DNA of 64,000 bases. Origin: Phallus indusiatus (Eukaryota > Basidiomycota > Agaricomycetes > Phallales > Phallaceae). Made by a program: the position numbers and the translations under genes. How positions within the stretch are numbered: position 1 is the stretch's first letter; the number at the start of each line of letters is the position of its first letter. Where the stretch lies: NCBI GenBank assembly GCA_027605045.1, contig JAQFWX010000012.1, positions 446,930 through 510,929 of the forward strand, written 5' to 3'. Of this stretch, positions 21,222-31,750 are shown piece after piece. The notes beneath the pieces were generated by a model that saw only the letters and a program-made list of their open reading frames with translations, was not told the origin of the DNA and did not search any database.

Positions 21222-24200
21222 TTACAAAATCAACAAAGATCCGGCTTTCATTCCACCACGCTGATCGACCGCCCAAGCCGTTTTCTCCCGAATCTTAGCA
21301 TGCACAGAAACAACATACTTTCCCTGCGGAATCTTCACCACCACCTCATTCACATTCGCATTCTCACTGCCTTTCTTGTTTGTTACTACAACTTCAAACC
21401 CGCCTTTCATTAAATCGTATTCTGGCGTTTTACTCTCTTTGGCTAATACGATAACAGATCCTTCGCGGATCAAAAGAGGTAAAGAGAAGAAATCGTGCGT
21501 TTCTGTGAACCAGGCTGGACCTATTCTTTCTTTCTTGTCGAGGAGACCGATCCATCGGCCTTTTGGGACGTAATACGTTACTTCATTTTCGGCGTTGAAT
21601 ATAGGAGCGACTAGAATGTTTGGTCCGAACATGTACTATGAAATGAAGCGTGAATTTTACCGCAAGAACAATGTATGCACAAAACGTACCTGGAGATCGA
21701 CTTTCCAAGCACATGGGTCCTCGGGAAATTCGAGAAACATGGGTCGCAATAGTGGTACACCGGTATCATGTGCTTCTTGAGAAGCGGACATGATATACGG
21801 CATGAGACGGTGTTTAAGTAAGACCGCATTTTTAAGAACGAGAGATGATTCTGAAGAATCGGGCTCGATTTCCCATGGGACGCGGTAAGTTGTTGAGCCG
21901 TGCAGACGGGAATGAGATGCGAGAAGTCCCCCTGCGTAAAGGAGTTAATTTAGGAAAGAAGGGAAGGAATTGGTAGATGATGTCGACGTACATTGAACCC
22001 AACGTTTATACAGTGCCGGATCGGGAGCAACGAATTTGTCTCCGGGGGCTTTGAATCCTCCGATATCGGTAGCACAAAACCCAAATCCAGCTATACCTAG
22101 ACTCATGCTCTACAAAATAGAATCAGATTCCACTTGGGAAACAAAGTCAGACTCACCCCTCTCAAAGCTTCAGCCATTCCCGTCCAAAGCGTCGAACAGT
22201 CTCCACCCCAATGAACAGGGTACCTCTGTCCACCGACAGTAGCGCTCCGTGCGAAAAGACAAGCTTGGTCTATTCCTCTTTTTCGAACCATAACATCAAA
22301 CACAGCTTTATTGTATAAATGCGTATAACTAAAAAGATTCAGAAGCGTGGATTTGAATTGACGAATGGGAAAGCCTTAAGCTGGGAAATCTGGAGACTTA
22401 CTAGTTGTGCGCGAGACGAGGATGAGATCCGTCATGGAATTTAACACCTTCCCAAGGAATACGCTCTCCGAAATCGGTTTTGAAAGAGTCGACGCCCATG
22501 TCTATTAGCTTTGCGAGGTATGATTGGTACCATTGTGTTGCAGCCGGATTAGAAACTGTAAGAGAGTAAAATGAATATTATGAGATGAGTATTTGGGAAA
22601 AGCACTCGCAGTCAACGATGGCCATGCCGGCTTGCCAGCGATCCGTTTGCCAGGTACTTCAAACAGTCGAGTATAATGAGAGTAATAAAAAGAAAACCTC
22701 GGAAACGAACCTTCCATCTAATTTCTTGATGAAATATCCCTTTTCATCGCCTTCAACAAATAAAGGTGATTCTTGCGCAATGTATGGATTAATCTAAAAA
22801 AGTTTTTAATTCCTAAATTGACCTCTTTTTCACAAAAAAAAAAAACCGCACCCAAACGCAAACTTTCAACCCGCGCTGATGCAACCTCTCAAGAAAACTG
22901 GGCGCATGCGGGAAATAATCCTTATCGAATTCAAAATCGCACCATTGGTTCGCTTTCATCCAGCTTTACGACGACGTTGAATGAGTTAGGGCTTCTTCGG
23001 AAAAGAAAAACTGAGGGTTATACCCTGACGTACAAACAGTCAAAATGAAACACGGTTAATGGGATATCGCGTTCTTCTAATCCGTTTAGAAATCTTGTTA
23101 CGGTGTTCTCGTCGTAACTACGGTAGAGAAAATTTATGAGAGATTCTCTTCTGTGTTTTAAAAGAAACACGAACCTTGTCAAAAAGCTAGTTGTCAACCA
23201 TAATCCAAAAGTCCAGGGTGCAGGAATAGGAGGACGTCCTGTTATAGCTGTGTACAGTTCCAATATTCGTTTCGGGTGCGGTCCGTGTATAATTAAGGCG
23301 CGGATTTGTTCGCCTGGAAGAGATATTTGAACCTGTGTTATATACTTTCAATGAGAAACTCTTGGAACGTGTTTTAAGTTATTACCTTGTCCATTCGTTC
23401 ACTTTGAACTTCAAACGAGATAAGATCGCTTGAATCAATAAACACGCCATAACCCTTTGAAGAGATATAGAACGGAATATCCTTATAGGCTAACGAAAAC
23501 ATTCGGTTTACGTTTAATACAAGCGATAGTTACTTTATAATACACACCTATAGGTGAATCAGTCCCTCCATCTTCATGCCAAATATCAACCACTTGTCCA
23601 TTCTTGATAAACGGTCCAAAGCGCTCTCCCAAGCCGTAGAATGTTTCGCCAGGGGACACCGAGAAAGATAAAGCCATCTAAAAAACAGTCGTGCTTTTAG
23701 TTCATTACAAAGGCTCTGATAGAGACAAGGGAGCATTTTTTCTTACATAGCTTTGAATCTGGCCAGTAGGTCCCAAAGGTGGACGATAAAACGGATCAAT
23801 ATTGGATGTTGTCATGTGTAATGGTTCGTTTGAACGTGCGGTGTGTAGGGAATCGGTGATCCAGCTAAAGTTGCAGTGAGACTACTTGTTTGGTTTCTGT
23901 GAAAGGGGTTCTGTTTACGAACGCGAGAGAGTTGAACCCAACCGAAGTAAGGGCTTTTTTGGTTGATTCACCCGAAGAAGAGAACTTGATGTTAAAAGAA
24001 TCGGGTTTGGTGTTTATTGATGCTTCGAGAGTACTAGAAGTTATTGTAGATTCCTTCGCTGAGTTTGAGCTGTCTATGACGACGTCTATACACCGACAGT
24101 TCTATTCATGAGGACGGTTACTCCTGATAATACCTTCTCACGGACCTTTAGGAATTAGATGCGACGGTACCGAACCGTCAAAGTCTGGGAATCGGTCAAA

Positions 24201-24619
24201 TCGTGGCTCTTTCAATGCGGGTTTTCCCTAACAATACAGAAAAATCATAATTTTATATTTGGACTAAATGGTAAAGAGCACGGTGTACTGCTAACTTGAA
24301 AATGCCACGCTCTCAGCTCCAGCACATCGGTGCAGCCATTCACACCGGGAGATGAGATTTCCACGGTGATGGTTGGTTTATTCAATGTATCGCCGCGATG
24401 TTTGATATGACGGGTTGGACATAATGCGCGCAAGGCTTTTGACCTGCTGTCCAATCCATTTGGATCTGTAGACGGGTTAAGAAACGCTATAAGGTATAGA
24501 GTGGTTGAAAAGCGGGTATCACCTTGATGAGCCTCCAAAACAGACAACTTGGATACCTCAACAGCTGAATTAATCTTGATACCTTCCTTAACATCCCAAG
24601 TACCGTTAGTGAATCTCAT
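21222..24619 (-). CDS. GH31 alpha-xylosidase (YicI-like)
   Basis: A large gene with about a dozen short introns. The N-terminus MRFTNGTWDVKEGI matches the start of YicI-type alpha-xylosidases. In order follow: the N-terminal beta-sandwich with FYGLGERFGPF and VDIWHEDGGT; the catalytic barrel with GRPPIPAPWTFGLWL and IPLTVFHFDC; the nucleophile box KTDFGERIP (about 22467-22484); the acid/base box HWGGDC (about 22195-22215); and a C-terminal beta domain with FGPNILVAPIF and VTYYVPKGRW. Both catalytic Asp contexts are those of alpha-xylosidase rather than alpha-glucosidase, so release of alpha-xylose from xyloglucan oligosaccharides is the likely activity. There is no obvious signal peptide, suggesting intracellular action. 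A TATAAA lies 72 bp upstream. Confidence 0.88.
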
Positions 24620-25119
24620 GGCCGGTGGTGGAAATGAGCAGCAGGTTGTGGGACGAGGCCAGAGAACATCGGCCAGAAAGGGAATCGTTCTTTATACATA
24701 TAGTAGTCGTACATCATCTCATCATCTCATCTCATCTCGTGACATGGGAGAAGAAGATAATCGATAGATTCCACGGGGTGGGGTAGTGTATGTGTAATGA
24801 GCGGACGGGTTCTACGGTCCGCCGCTAATTAAGAACCACGTAACTGGAAAACGTAGTTCTGTTCCTTTAAATATAGTATCCAGTCGAATATCCAGCACAA
24901 TGACGATTGCGCCGGTATGTGATTTGTTTTGGTATTTCGGATGTGTGCTAACTGTGCGAGATAACGAAATTACCACACCAGCATGGATAAATCTCGGGAT
25001 TGTACTTTTCACGAATCATAATCAATGACACGTTGCAATGGCGCCCGCGTGCAACTTCTTGCCAAGGATGACATCTATCTCACGAGGCTAAGAGAGCAAA
25101 GTATCAGCTCTTTTTCTCT
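24620..25119. other. Promoter region of the alpha-xylosidase gene and 3' flank of the next gene
   Basis: TATAAA is at 24691-24696 on the minus strand. Tandem CATCT copies follow at about 24712-24736. No gene recognised. Confidence 0.5.
24691..24696 (-). promoter_or_regulatory. TATA box of alpha-xylosidase gene
   Basis: TATAAA on the minus strand, 72 bp upstream of the ATG at 24619. Confidence 0.5.
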
Positions 25120-25410
25120 CTAGATACAGAACAATTGCAGCTCACAAGCAAGTTTGTTTAAATAATATAACCCAAAAGAAGCAGCTAAAAAAGTAATGAA
25201 AGCCACAAATACAAGAGTCGCCGCCTTTCTTCTTTCAGGACCAGATGGGGGCGCAACGCGACTTCTATTATGATGATCGCCTTGCTTCCTTAATGAAGCT
25301 GACAGTGGCGCCGGCGGAGGTTTGTTGAGCACTGGTCGGAGACGTGGAAGACCCTTTTCTAGAGTGACCGAGGGCGACGGTCCTTGTCGGATGCCTGACG
25401 TTGAGAACAT
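25120..25410 (-). CDS. Small single-pass membrane protein (hypothetical)
   Basis: 96 codons, single exon. The N-terminal half is basic and Pro-rich; near the C-terminus is one hydrophobic span (TLVFVAFITFLAASFGLYYL) followed by a short Cys-containing tail. This could be a tail-anchored protein, with the C-terminus in the lumen. I do not recognise a family. The ORF sits in the gap between the xylosidase and the HNH-like gene, on the same strand, with room for its own promoter. It could also be one exon of a longer gene. Confidence 0.4.
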   Translation of the reverse strand: MFSTSGIRQGPSPSVTLEKGLPRLRPVLNKPPPAPLSASLRKQGDHHNRSRVAPPSGPERRKAATLVFVAFITFLAASFGLYYLNKLACELQLFCI

Positions 25411-25486
25411 GGCAAGGAAGACGAGTGAATTTCAAGCGGAGTTGGAAATCTGTTGTCTACTACTACAAAAAATTGAACTGAGAACA

Positions 25487-26679
25487 TTATGTGCTATCTT
25501 TCATAGAAACATCATCATCATCATTCGGTCGCCGGAGCGTATAATAACTTTCATCTTCCATAGCATTATCAGGCCGCTTTGCAGTCCACGCTTCATAGAT
25601 TTGCACAACCTTCCTCAGCAACGGGTACTCCTCCAAAAGTTCGTTCAGCTTCTCCTGCTTGACCCGCTTTGTCAATTTTCGTCCGCTCTCGAGTAAAGCA
25701 TATTTCGGATGCACGTGGCATGTCAGCAGAGGTAAATTGGACTGTGGGTACACGGAAATGATAAAGTCGTCCGGTGTGGTAGGAGGAGGAAATTGAGACT
25801 GATCCGGTTCATTTATTCGTCTAGCTATAGCAATTGCGCGCATTTTGTTGGAGATGGGAATGAATCGATATTGAAAGCTTTTTCTATCCTGAAATGAATG
25901 AGTCAGAACTGTGTTAGTGTAGTTGTATCTTAGAAACGAACCGGGATGATTGGGAATGTTTCACGATGTGCAGTCCATGTTCCGTCTACTTCCGTCAAAG
26001 CATCATGGTACTGATTAACAATATCTTCTTCGGGGAGAAGTAGCCAAAAATGTTTTCGATATAATTGCTCTATTGAAGCACCGACTATACCATGGACGTG
26101 CGTTAGTAGTCCGAGTCTCCGTAAACAAAGCCACTCAGGGACTAACCACGAAAGATATTTCGACTACTTTCAAAGTTTAACGTGTAATACTCCATGTTCC
26201 AAAACCACTCAAGACTATCCAACTTGAACATTATTGGAGCGTGTTCAATAGGAGCCTCAAGAGAAAAGTATACATACCAAGTCAGATTCCTCTTGAAATG
26301 CATGAGGCGGAGCACAGTAACAATAAAGAACACCGGCGTGATCTCCGTTATTCTCAACAAAACATCGTCCCTTGTTCGGATCGATGTTTTGGACGCGCAG
26401 TTTTGTTTGTGGACTCATGCCGGGTGGACTGTTGTCGGGTAGATTGTCGCGAAACCCGTAGTGGCGGTACTGACGATAGCCATCATATTCGTCTTCGTCT
26501 TCCTCATCCTCATCGTAGTCGTCGTCGTCATCGTCATCGTCTTCATAATGGTGGTGGTGGTGATATTCTGTCCGAGTTGGAGGAGTAAAATCGCTAACGT
26601 CCGATAGAACGTATCGCGTTCTGGTGACGCGATATGGAATCGTGCTCTCTGATATCACAGACATGATAGTGAGATCCAA
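25487..26679 (-). CDS. HNH-nuclease-like hypothetical protein (degenerate)
   Basis: Four exons give about 320 residues. Exon 1 begins MDLTIMSVISES, contains a His run and a long Asp/Glu run, then RCFVENNGDHAGVLYCYCAPP. A 55-nt intron joins to LDSLEWFWNMEYYTLNFE and NIFR; a 62-nt intron with branch ACTAAC leads to FWLLLPEEDIVNQYHDAL; a last intron leads to the FQYRFIPI segment and a basic/acidic tail. This order is that of the HNH-like proteins abundant in agarics, from memory of the family. Where a nuclease has CH at the metal site this one has CYC, so catalysis is doubtful. Role unknown. It is divergent from the downstream EEP gene. Confidence 0.6.
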
Positions 26680-27558
26680 GGTGTTGACCAGTGCGTATGA
26701 GTGCAGTCAGAGATCTTCATGGAATCTCTGGTAACGGTGGTCCAAAAAGCGAGGTAATTAGGTAAGCTGAATGACTAATCACAATAGCAACGACAGGAGT
26801 ATAATACGCTCTTTGTTCCACACACCATTCTATGCCTTCTTTTTGGTCGTATAAAGCAATGCAGAAATCAACAAAACTTTTTCAAAACGAAGGAAAAATC
26901 TACAGCGGCTACAAAAGGCTTTCTTACAAACACCCACCAAAATAGGATGCATTTTCCTTCTCCTCGGCGTTCATTCCTTCCGGGTGATTTGCAACAAAAT
27001 CGACCAATGAACTCCAAAAGTGAGGAGATCGCTTTCCTATAATCCTACTCCATCACGGCACGATCGACCATCTAGACTCGCCACGAGGTTTGACAAAACG
27101 AGAAGGCAGTTTTTCAAACTGGATATGCAAGAGTATGCAAGCCACATCCGCCCCCGACCTTTTTGTTATATCACAAGCTTCCATCACGCACACGTGTTAG
27201 TTCACCGATATAGGCAGGATAATAAGAAAAACGAACAAGCACTATCAAGTCCTATCTGAAATGAATCAGTTCTTGCAAAAAAAGGGATTTCGAAGCCATC
27301 GCCGTGACCCGTGCGTAATTTTTGAAAAAAAAATATTAAAAGCAAGCGACTGTTGGGACCCTGGGACTTTAAATTGTACTTCCTCAAGAGCTTCCGCTAT
27401 CGAACACATAGCCCTCTCTCTCCATTTGATCCTTTGAAAGAAATTTCTCACAAATCGTTTTTTTTTTGTTCATATCTGCTCAGGTACATGGATATTGGTT
27501 TATGTTTTAAAATCTCACAGTATCTTGATATAGAAATTCTAGTAATAAGCGGACGATC
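26680..27558. other. Divergent promoter region
   Basis: About 880 bp between the HNH-like gene and the plus-strand EEP gene. Near 27413-27423 there is a pyrimidine-rich run (CCCTCTCTCTCC). No TATA box or gene could be assigned with confidence. Confidence 0.45.
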
Positions 27559-28557
27559 ATGCCAGTAACGTTTGCCGAACCGTCATCGGCTCCAACCATG
27601 CTAGATGCTTATCACTACGTGGAAGAAGAAGAAAACTGGATCCCAATCCATCTCTGCAACTGCTTAACACCATCCCCACCTGAAATGCGCCTCATAACAT
27701 GGAACCTAAACGCAGGCGGACCCACTCCTACAAAACGATTCACCCGAATCTTGAACCACCTCCGCCTCACAGTATTCGATAAATCCGATCCAAAAGCGTC
27801 TTGTATTCTGTTTCAGGAAGTGCATGTTGAGATTTTACAAGCTATGCTTGATCACACTTGGATTCGAGATCATTTTGTTGTTACGCCTAACAGTGGACAA
27901 CACTGGACGACGCCGTACGGTCTCGTTTCGCTGATTTCGAAAGATATTCCTGTAAGCCGGGTGTTTTATATTGAGCTGCCACTCACGCGAGTGGGTCGCC
28001 ATGCCTTATTTATCGACATCCACTTGAATTCCTCTTCTTCCTCGTCTGACACGTCGGAGGATTCCGACCAAAGCTCAGACTCATCACCATCGCCCACATC
28101 ATCGATGTCAGACCTCGCTCAAACCAACAGGACATTACGAATCGCAAACACACATTTAGAACCCGAATCGGGCGGCGGGTTCCGGATCCGCCCAAAACAA
28201 CTCCGCACGATCGCTCAGATGCTCAATGTCGCTAACGTGCACGCGTTTATTTGTGCGGGGAGTATGGTCAGCGTACAAGACACCGATCATAAGGCACCAA
28301 GTCAATTGGGTTTAGCGGACGCGTTTAGAACGCCTTGTGGTAATGGAGCTACCTTTGTGAGAGGTTCGGAAACGTGGGGGAGGAGTCCTCATCGGCTGGA
28401 TTTACCACCTGGACGACTCGATAAGATTTTGTATTTTCCGACTGAGTGGGTGGATGTTGGATCGCCGAGGCGGATTGGAGATAAGTTTATGGCTACGAAT
28501 GAGGTTTTTCCTAGTGATCATTTTGGACTGTTGTCTGAGGTTAAGGTAAAAAAATGA
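27559..28557 (+). CDS. Endonuclease/exonuclease/phosphatase-fold protein, active site partly lost
   Basis: Intronless, 332 residues. EEP-fold landmarks: RLITWNLNAGG (Asn 49), ILFQEVH (Glu 87), ANTHLE (His 199), GRLDKILYFP (Asp 288) and PSDHFGLL (His 321). The order and a DNA-end or phosphodiesterase-like layout recall the TDP2-like fungal group. The usual GD(M/F)N box, which supplies a catalytic Asp and Asn, reads AGSMVS at 233-238, so both residues are replaced. A Ser/Asp-rich insert (about 157-185) interrupts the sandwich. With that box missing it may be inactive or non-catalytic. The start is the first ATG of the frame; the next in-frame ATG (residue 14) is also possible. Confidence 0.72.
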   Translation: MPVTFAEPSSAPTMLDAYHYVEEEENWIPIHLCNCLTPSPPEMRLITWNLNAGGPTPTKRFTRILNHLRLTVFDKSDPKASCILFQEVHVEILQAMLDHTWIRDHFVVTPNSGQHWTTPYGLVSLISKDIPVSRVFYIELPLTRVGRHALFIDIHLNSSSSSSDTSEDSDQSSDSSPSPTSSMSDLAQTNRTLRIANTHLEPESGGGFRIRPKQLRTIAQMLNVANVHAFICAGSMVSVQDTDHKAPSQLGLADAFRTPCGNGATFVRGSETWGRSPHRLDLPPGRLDKILYFPTEWVDVGSPRRIGDKFMATNEVFPSDHFGLLSEVKVKK

Positions 28558-29179
28558 TTATGATTCGGATTTTTTGGACGCTTTTGAAAGAAAAAGGCAT
28601 TTTATTGTTTTCTTGTAATTCATTCTGTCTCTGTTAATGTAATAGTTTTTGGGTTGGTGATTGTAATATGTTTAGCGAGCTGATGATTTTATCTCAAAAG
28701 TAGTACTAGAGAACTCAAATATGTACATATGTCGATGTCTAGGAAAAAAATATATAAAGCCTAACTGCTCAAGGGTGTGTCATGAATGAAAGAACGGAAT
28801 AAAGATGAACAAAGAAGTTGTGAAGAAAGGAAGGGTGAGACGATGTCGTGGGAGAAGAACTCAAAGAATGTCGGGCCGGAGCAGGCCGAAGCAAGCCATG
28901 GATTCCACTGTTAAAAAAGTTACCGTCTCCATTGTTTAAAATGAAATCTTCCACTTCTGGTGATGGAGAATGAAGAAATATAAATTTACGTTATGCGTTG
29001 AGAAACGCTAATTTATCAGCTGATAGATGTCACGGTTCACCGAACTTTATGGAAGCCACCATAATAGCCATTAGTTGAGACAACGTAATTTTTGATTGAT
29101 TGAGCTTTCAAGTACAAATTGATTTTGGAACATCAGCTGTCCATTTTCTCAATGATCAATAAATCACCGGTTGGCACCT
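28558..29179. other. 3' flanks of convergent genes
   Basis: The space between the EEP gene and the phosphatase stop codon, AT-rich. Nothing else seen. Confidence 0.5.
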
Positions 29180-31750
29180 TCAATACCACTTCCTCGGAGG
29201 ATCGCCGGTAGTCGTGATCCAGTTCGGACCCTCTTCAACTTCCCAATCACCATAACATCCCCAATCCCAATCTGTCTCTTCAGCAAGCAACTGTTGTGAC
29301 GAAACGAACGTGCTCAACGGACACATTCCGTCTTTTTGTTTATGGCACCCTTCAATTCCTGTTAGAGGTACTACGGCGTCGTTGATGACTATTCGAATTT
29401 GTTCTTCTGGGTGATGTGAGCACGAGAGCACTTAACGGAATATTTATCAGCGAAAAAAAAAAGATTTTCATTTTGAGTGAATGCTTACGCTGGAATTGAA
29501 CGTTACCCGCAAACGGTGCTAATTGAGACGCAACAAAAGAACGATGCTTTGGGATATGATCCGCAGGAAGAGGTCCCGAGCGAGCCAAATACGTCAGATT
29601 CAAAGCCGTCAAAATGTTGAAAATGACAACTTCGTGCGTCGCATCGACGTAGAAATTATGATTGAGCGGGAAAGTGATTTCGTTGTCGTCTAATGTTCCG
29701 TTTGTGGAGGTGTTGTGGATTGGTATAGGCCTGTGTGTGAGTCGGGCTATTAATTCGTTAGCGTAGCCTACCCCTTGGACTCTTGCGAGGGGGGAGCCGA
29801 ATGCGTAATTGTACCTGGTGGATACAATCGTAAAGAAGAGGCTTTTTTCAAGCGATTGATTTCTTACCAGAAGTGTAAATCCCAGCTTGAAACAGAATGA
29901 GTTTTGGGAGATTCTCCAAATAATATATCATCATACCTATATTCAAATCCTTTCCACTCCTTTTCGGTGAAGAGCTCGCAGAATTTGGAATAGCCCAAAG
30001 CAACCGTCTTTAAAAAGAACATCAGCAAACACCACCCAGTTGCGGAGAATTACTGCTTACTTCATATGCACAAAGCTAATGCAACGAACAAACATCATTA
30101 ACTGAGGAGTCGACCCAAGACCATCGCCTCTACGCACCTGTTGAAAAGCGTACACATCTTCATATGATAATATATATCCACGCAAGTCTTTTTGTAACCT
30201 CTTTCTGGCGTGTTTGAGATACTTGGGTACCCATCTTTCGACGTAATAGGATGCCCTAGAGTTCTTCGTTGTCTTCTCAGTGTTTGTACATCTGCGTTAC
30301 ACAAAAAGCAAAATCAGAGAAATCAAAAGGGTGAGGGGAAGTCGTACGTTTTATAAGGCGATAACGAATTGTTGAACTTGAGAATAATTATTATTATGAG
30401 AAATAGCTCGGAAAAGACCAATAAAACATACTCCTGGGGCTTCAATGGTAACACTTTGATAGTATTGACCATCTGCCGGCCAACCGAAAAATCCAAGCGC
30501 AAAGTTTGTGGCAGATGATAGCATGCGGTCTCTGAAAGGTAGTTAGATTAGTAACATTAGTCACCGTAGGAAAAACTATGACGCTTACTGAGATTCAGTA
30601 CGGAAAACTGGTACTTCGTTATTATTGACAAAGTCCTGTTAGAGAAAAAAAAAGATATTTGTTCTTGTTCTTGTTTGAATTAGGTTATAGTGAGGTTGAC
30701 TGACGTTTAAGAGGAAGCCGTATTTCATGCGCATAGAAACTCCGAGGTCATCTGGAATTGAAAGAGGTCAAGATTGTTATATGGGTGAGATAATATTATA
30801 AGACGCCTACAAAGTTGTTGGCGACCAAATGGAGTCAGAATCTGATGAATTATGTGAGGTTTCAAAATGATTATACATGTGTGATACATGCTTACTTCTT
30901 CTCCAAGCTTGTAAGTCCAGTCATTTAAGAACGATAGATGTCCCTTTGCTCTCCATTTGCGGCGAGCTTGGCTTAATCGTTGAGCAAATTGGGGAGGATT
31001 TCCATATGAAGCTGATTGAATCAAAGCTTTTCATATGAACTCAAAACATACAGAGAAGTTAAACGAACCCTTGGCAGATGGATACCTAGCACCGTGTCGA
31101 TGCAAAAGATGTAAACCCGTAATCTGACACGATTTTGGAGGCTCGGGGGACGAATCATCCAACCCAAACTCGTCTTTTTTATTACTATACCACGGCGAAA
31201 GATTTCCCCAGTATTTGAAAATATCAAATTTATCGTCTTTGTCGTGCTTTTTAGGTCCGACGAGGCTTGAGCCAGCGATGGCGGTGTGGAGAGGGTATTC
31301 TGGCGCTGTAGCTGCTATAGCAGCTTCAGCGCCTGTCCGAGTGGTACCCCCGAATCCAACGCTCGTTGGGAAAAGCTCAGTGTATTCTGTCGCGGATACG
31401 ATTGGGAAACTGTCGATCTCTGTTGAACCGGGTATGCCTCGAGCGATTGCTAAGAACTGAGTGTTGTCGTTCTCTGAGAAAGTGAGAACGGAAAGTTGCA
31501 TTAAACCGCAGACTAGACATCCCGCAATGAATGAGACGATGAGGTGGTGAACATCATAAGTACGACGGCGTGGAAAACACCATGGTGTTGTTGATTGTGG
31601 CTCAATAACGGGACTAGGTTCAATGGTCTCATGATCTACGAACTCTGCTTTTTCGGAAAGAAATGTTTTTTCTTCGTCCTGGTGCGTATGAAAGCCGAAT
31701 CGGTTCATGAAGCTGCGAGGACTGTAGGAGAGAGGGCTCGTGAGATCCAA
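29180..31750 (-). CDS. Histidine acid phosphatase / phytase-like, N-terminal membrane anchor
   Basis: A multi-exon gene. The N-terminus is a cytosolic tail (about 1-66), then one hydrophobic span (about 67-89, HHLIVSFIAGCLVCGLMQLSVL), a ~120-residue linker and the catalytic box LLHRHGARYP (about 216-224), whose His forms the phospho-enzyme. The proton-donor motif near the C-terminus is in VDATHEVVIFN, with HE rather than the common HD. A Cys-rich tail follows (IEGCHKQKDGMC, CYGDWE). The arrangement predicts a type II membrane enzyme with its active domain outside or in the lumen, acting on phosphate monoesters such as phytate. Secreted phytases usually have a cleaved signal peptide and no such linker. 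Only the first and last exons were read in full. Confidence 0.78.
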
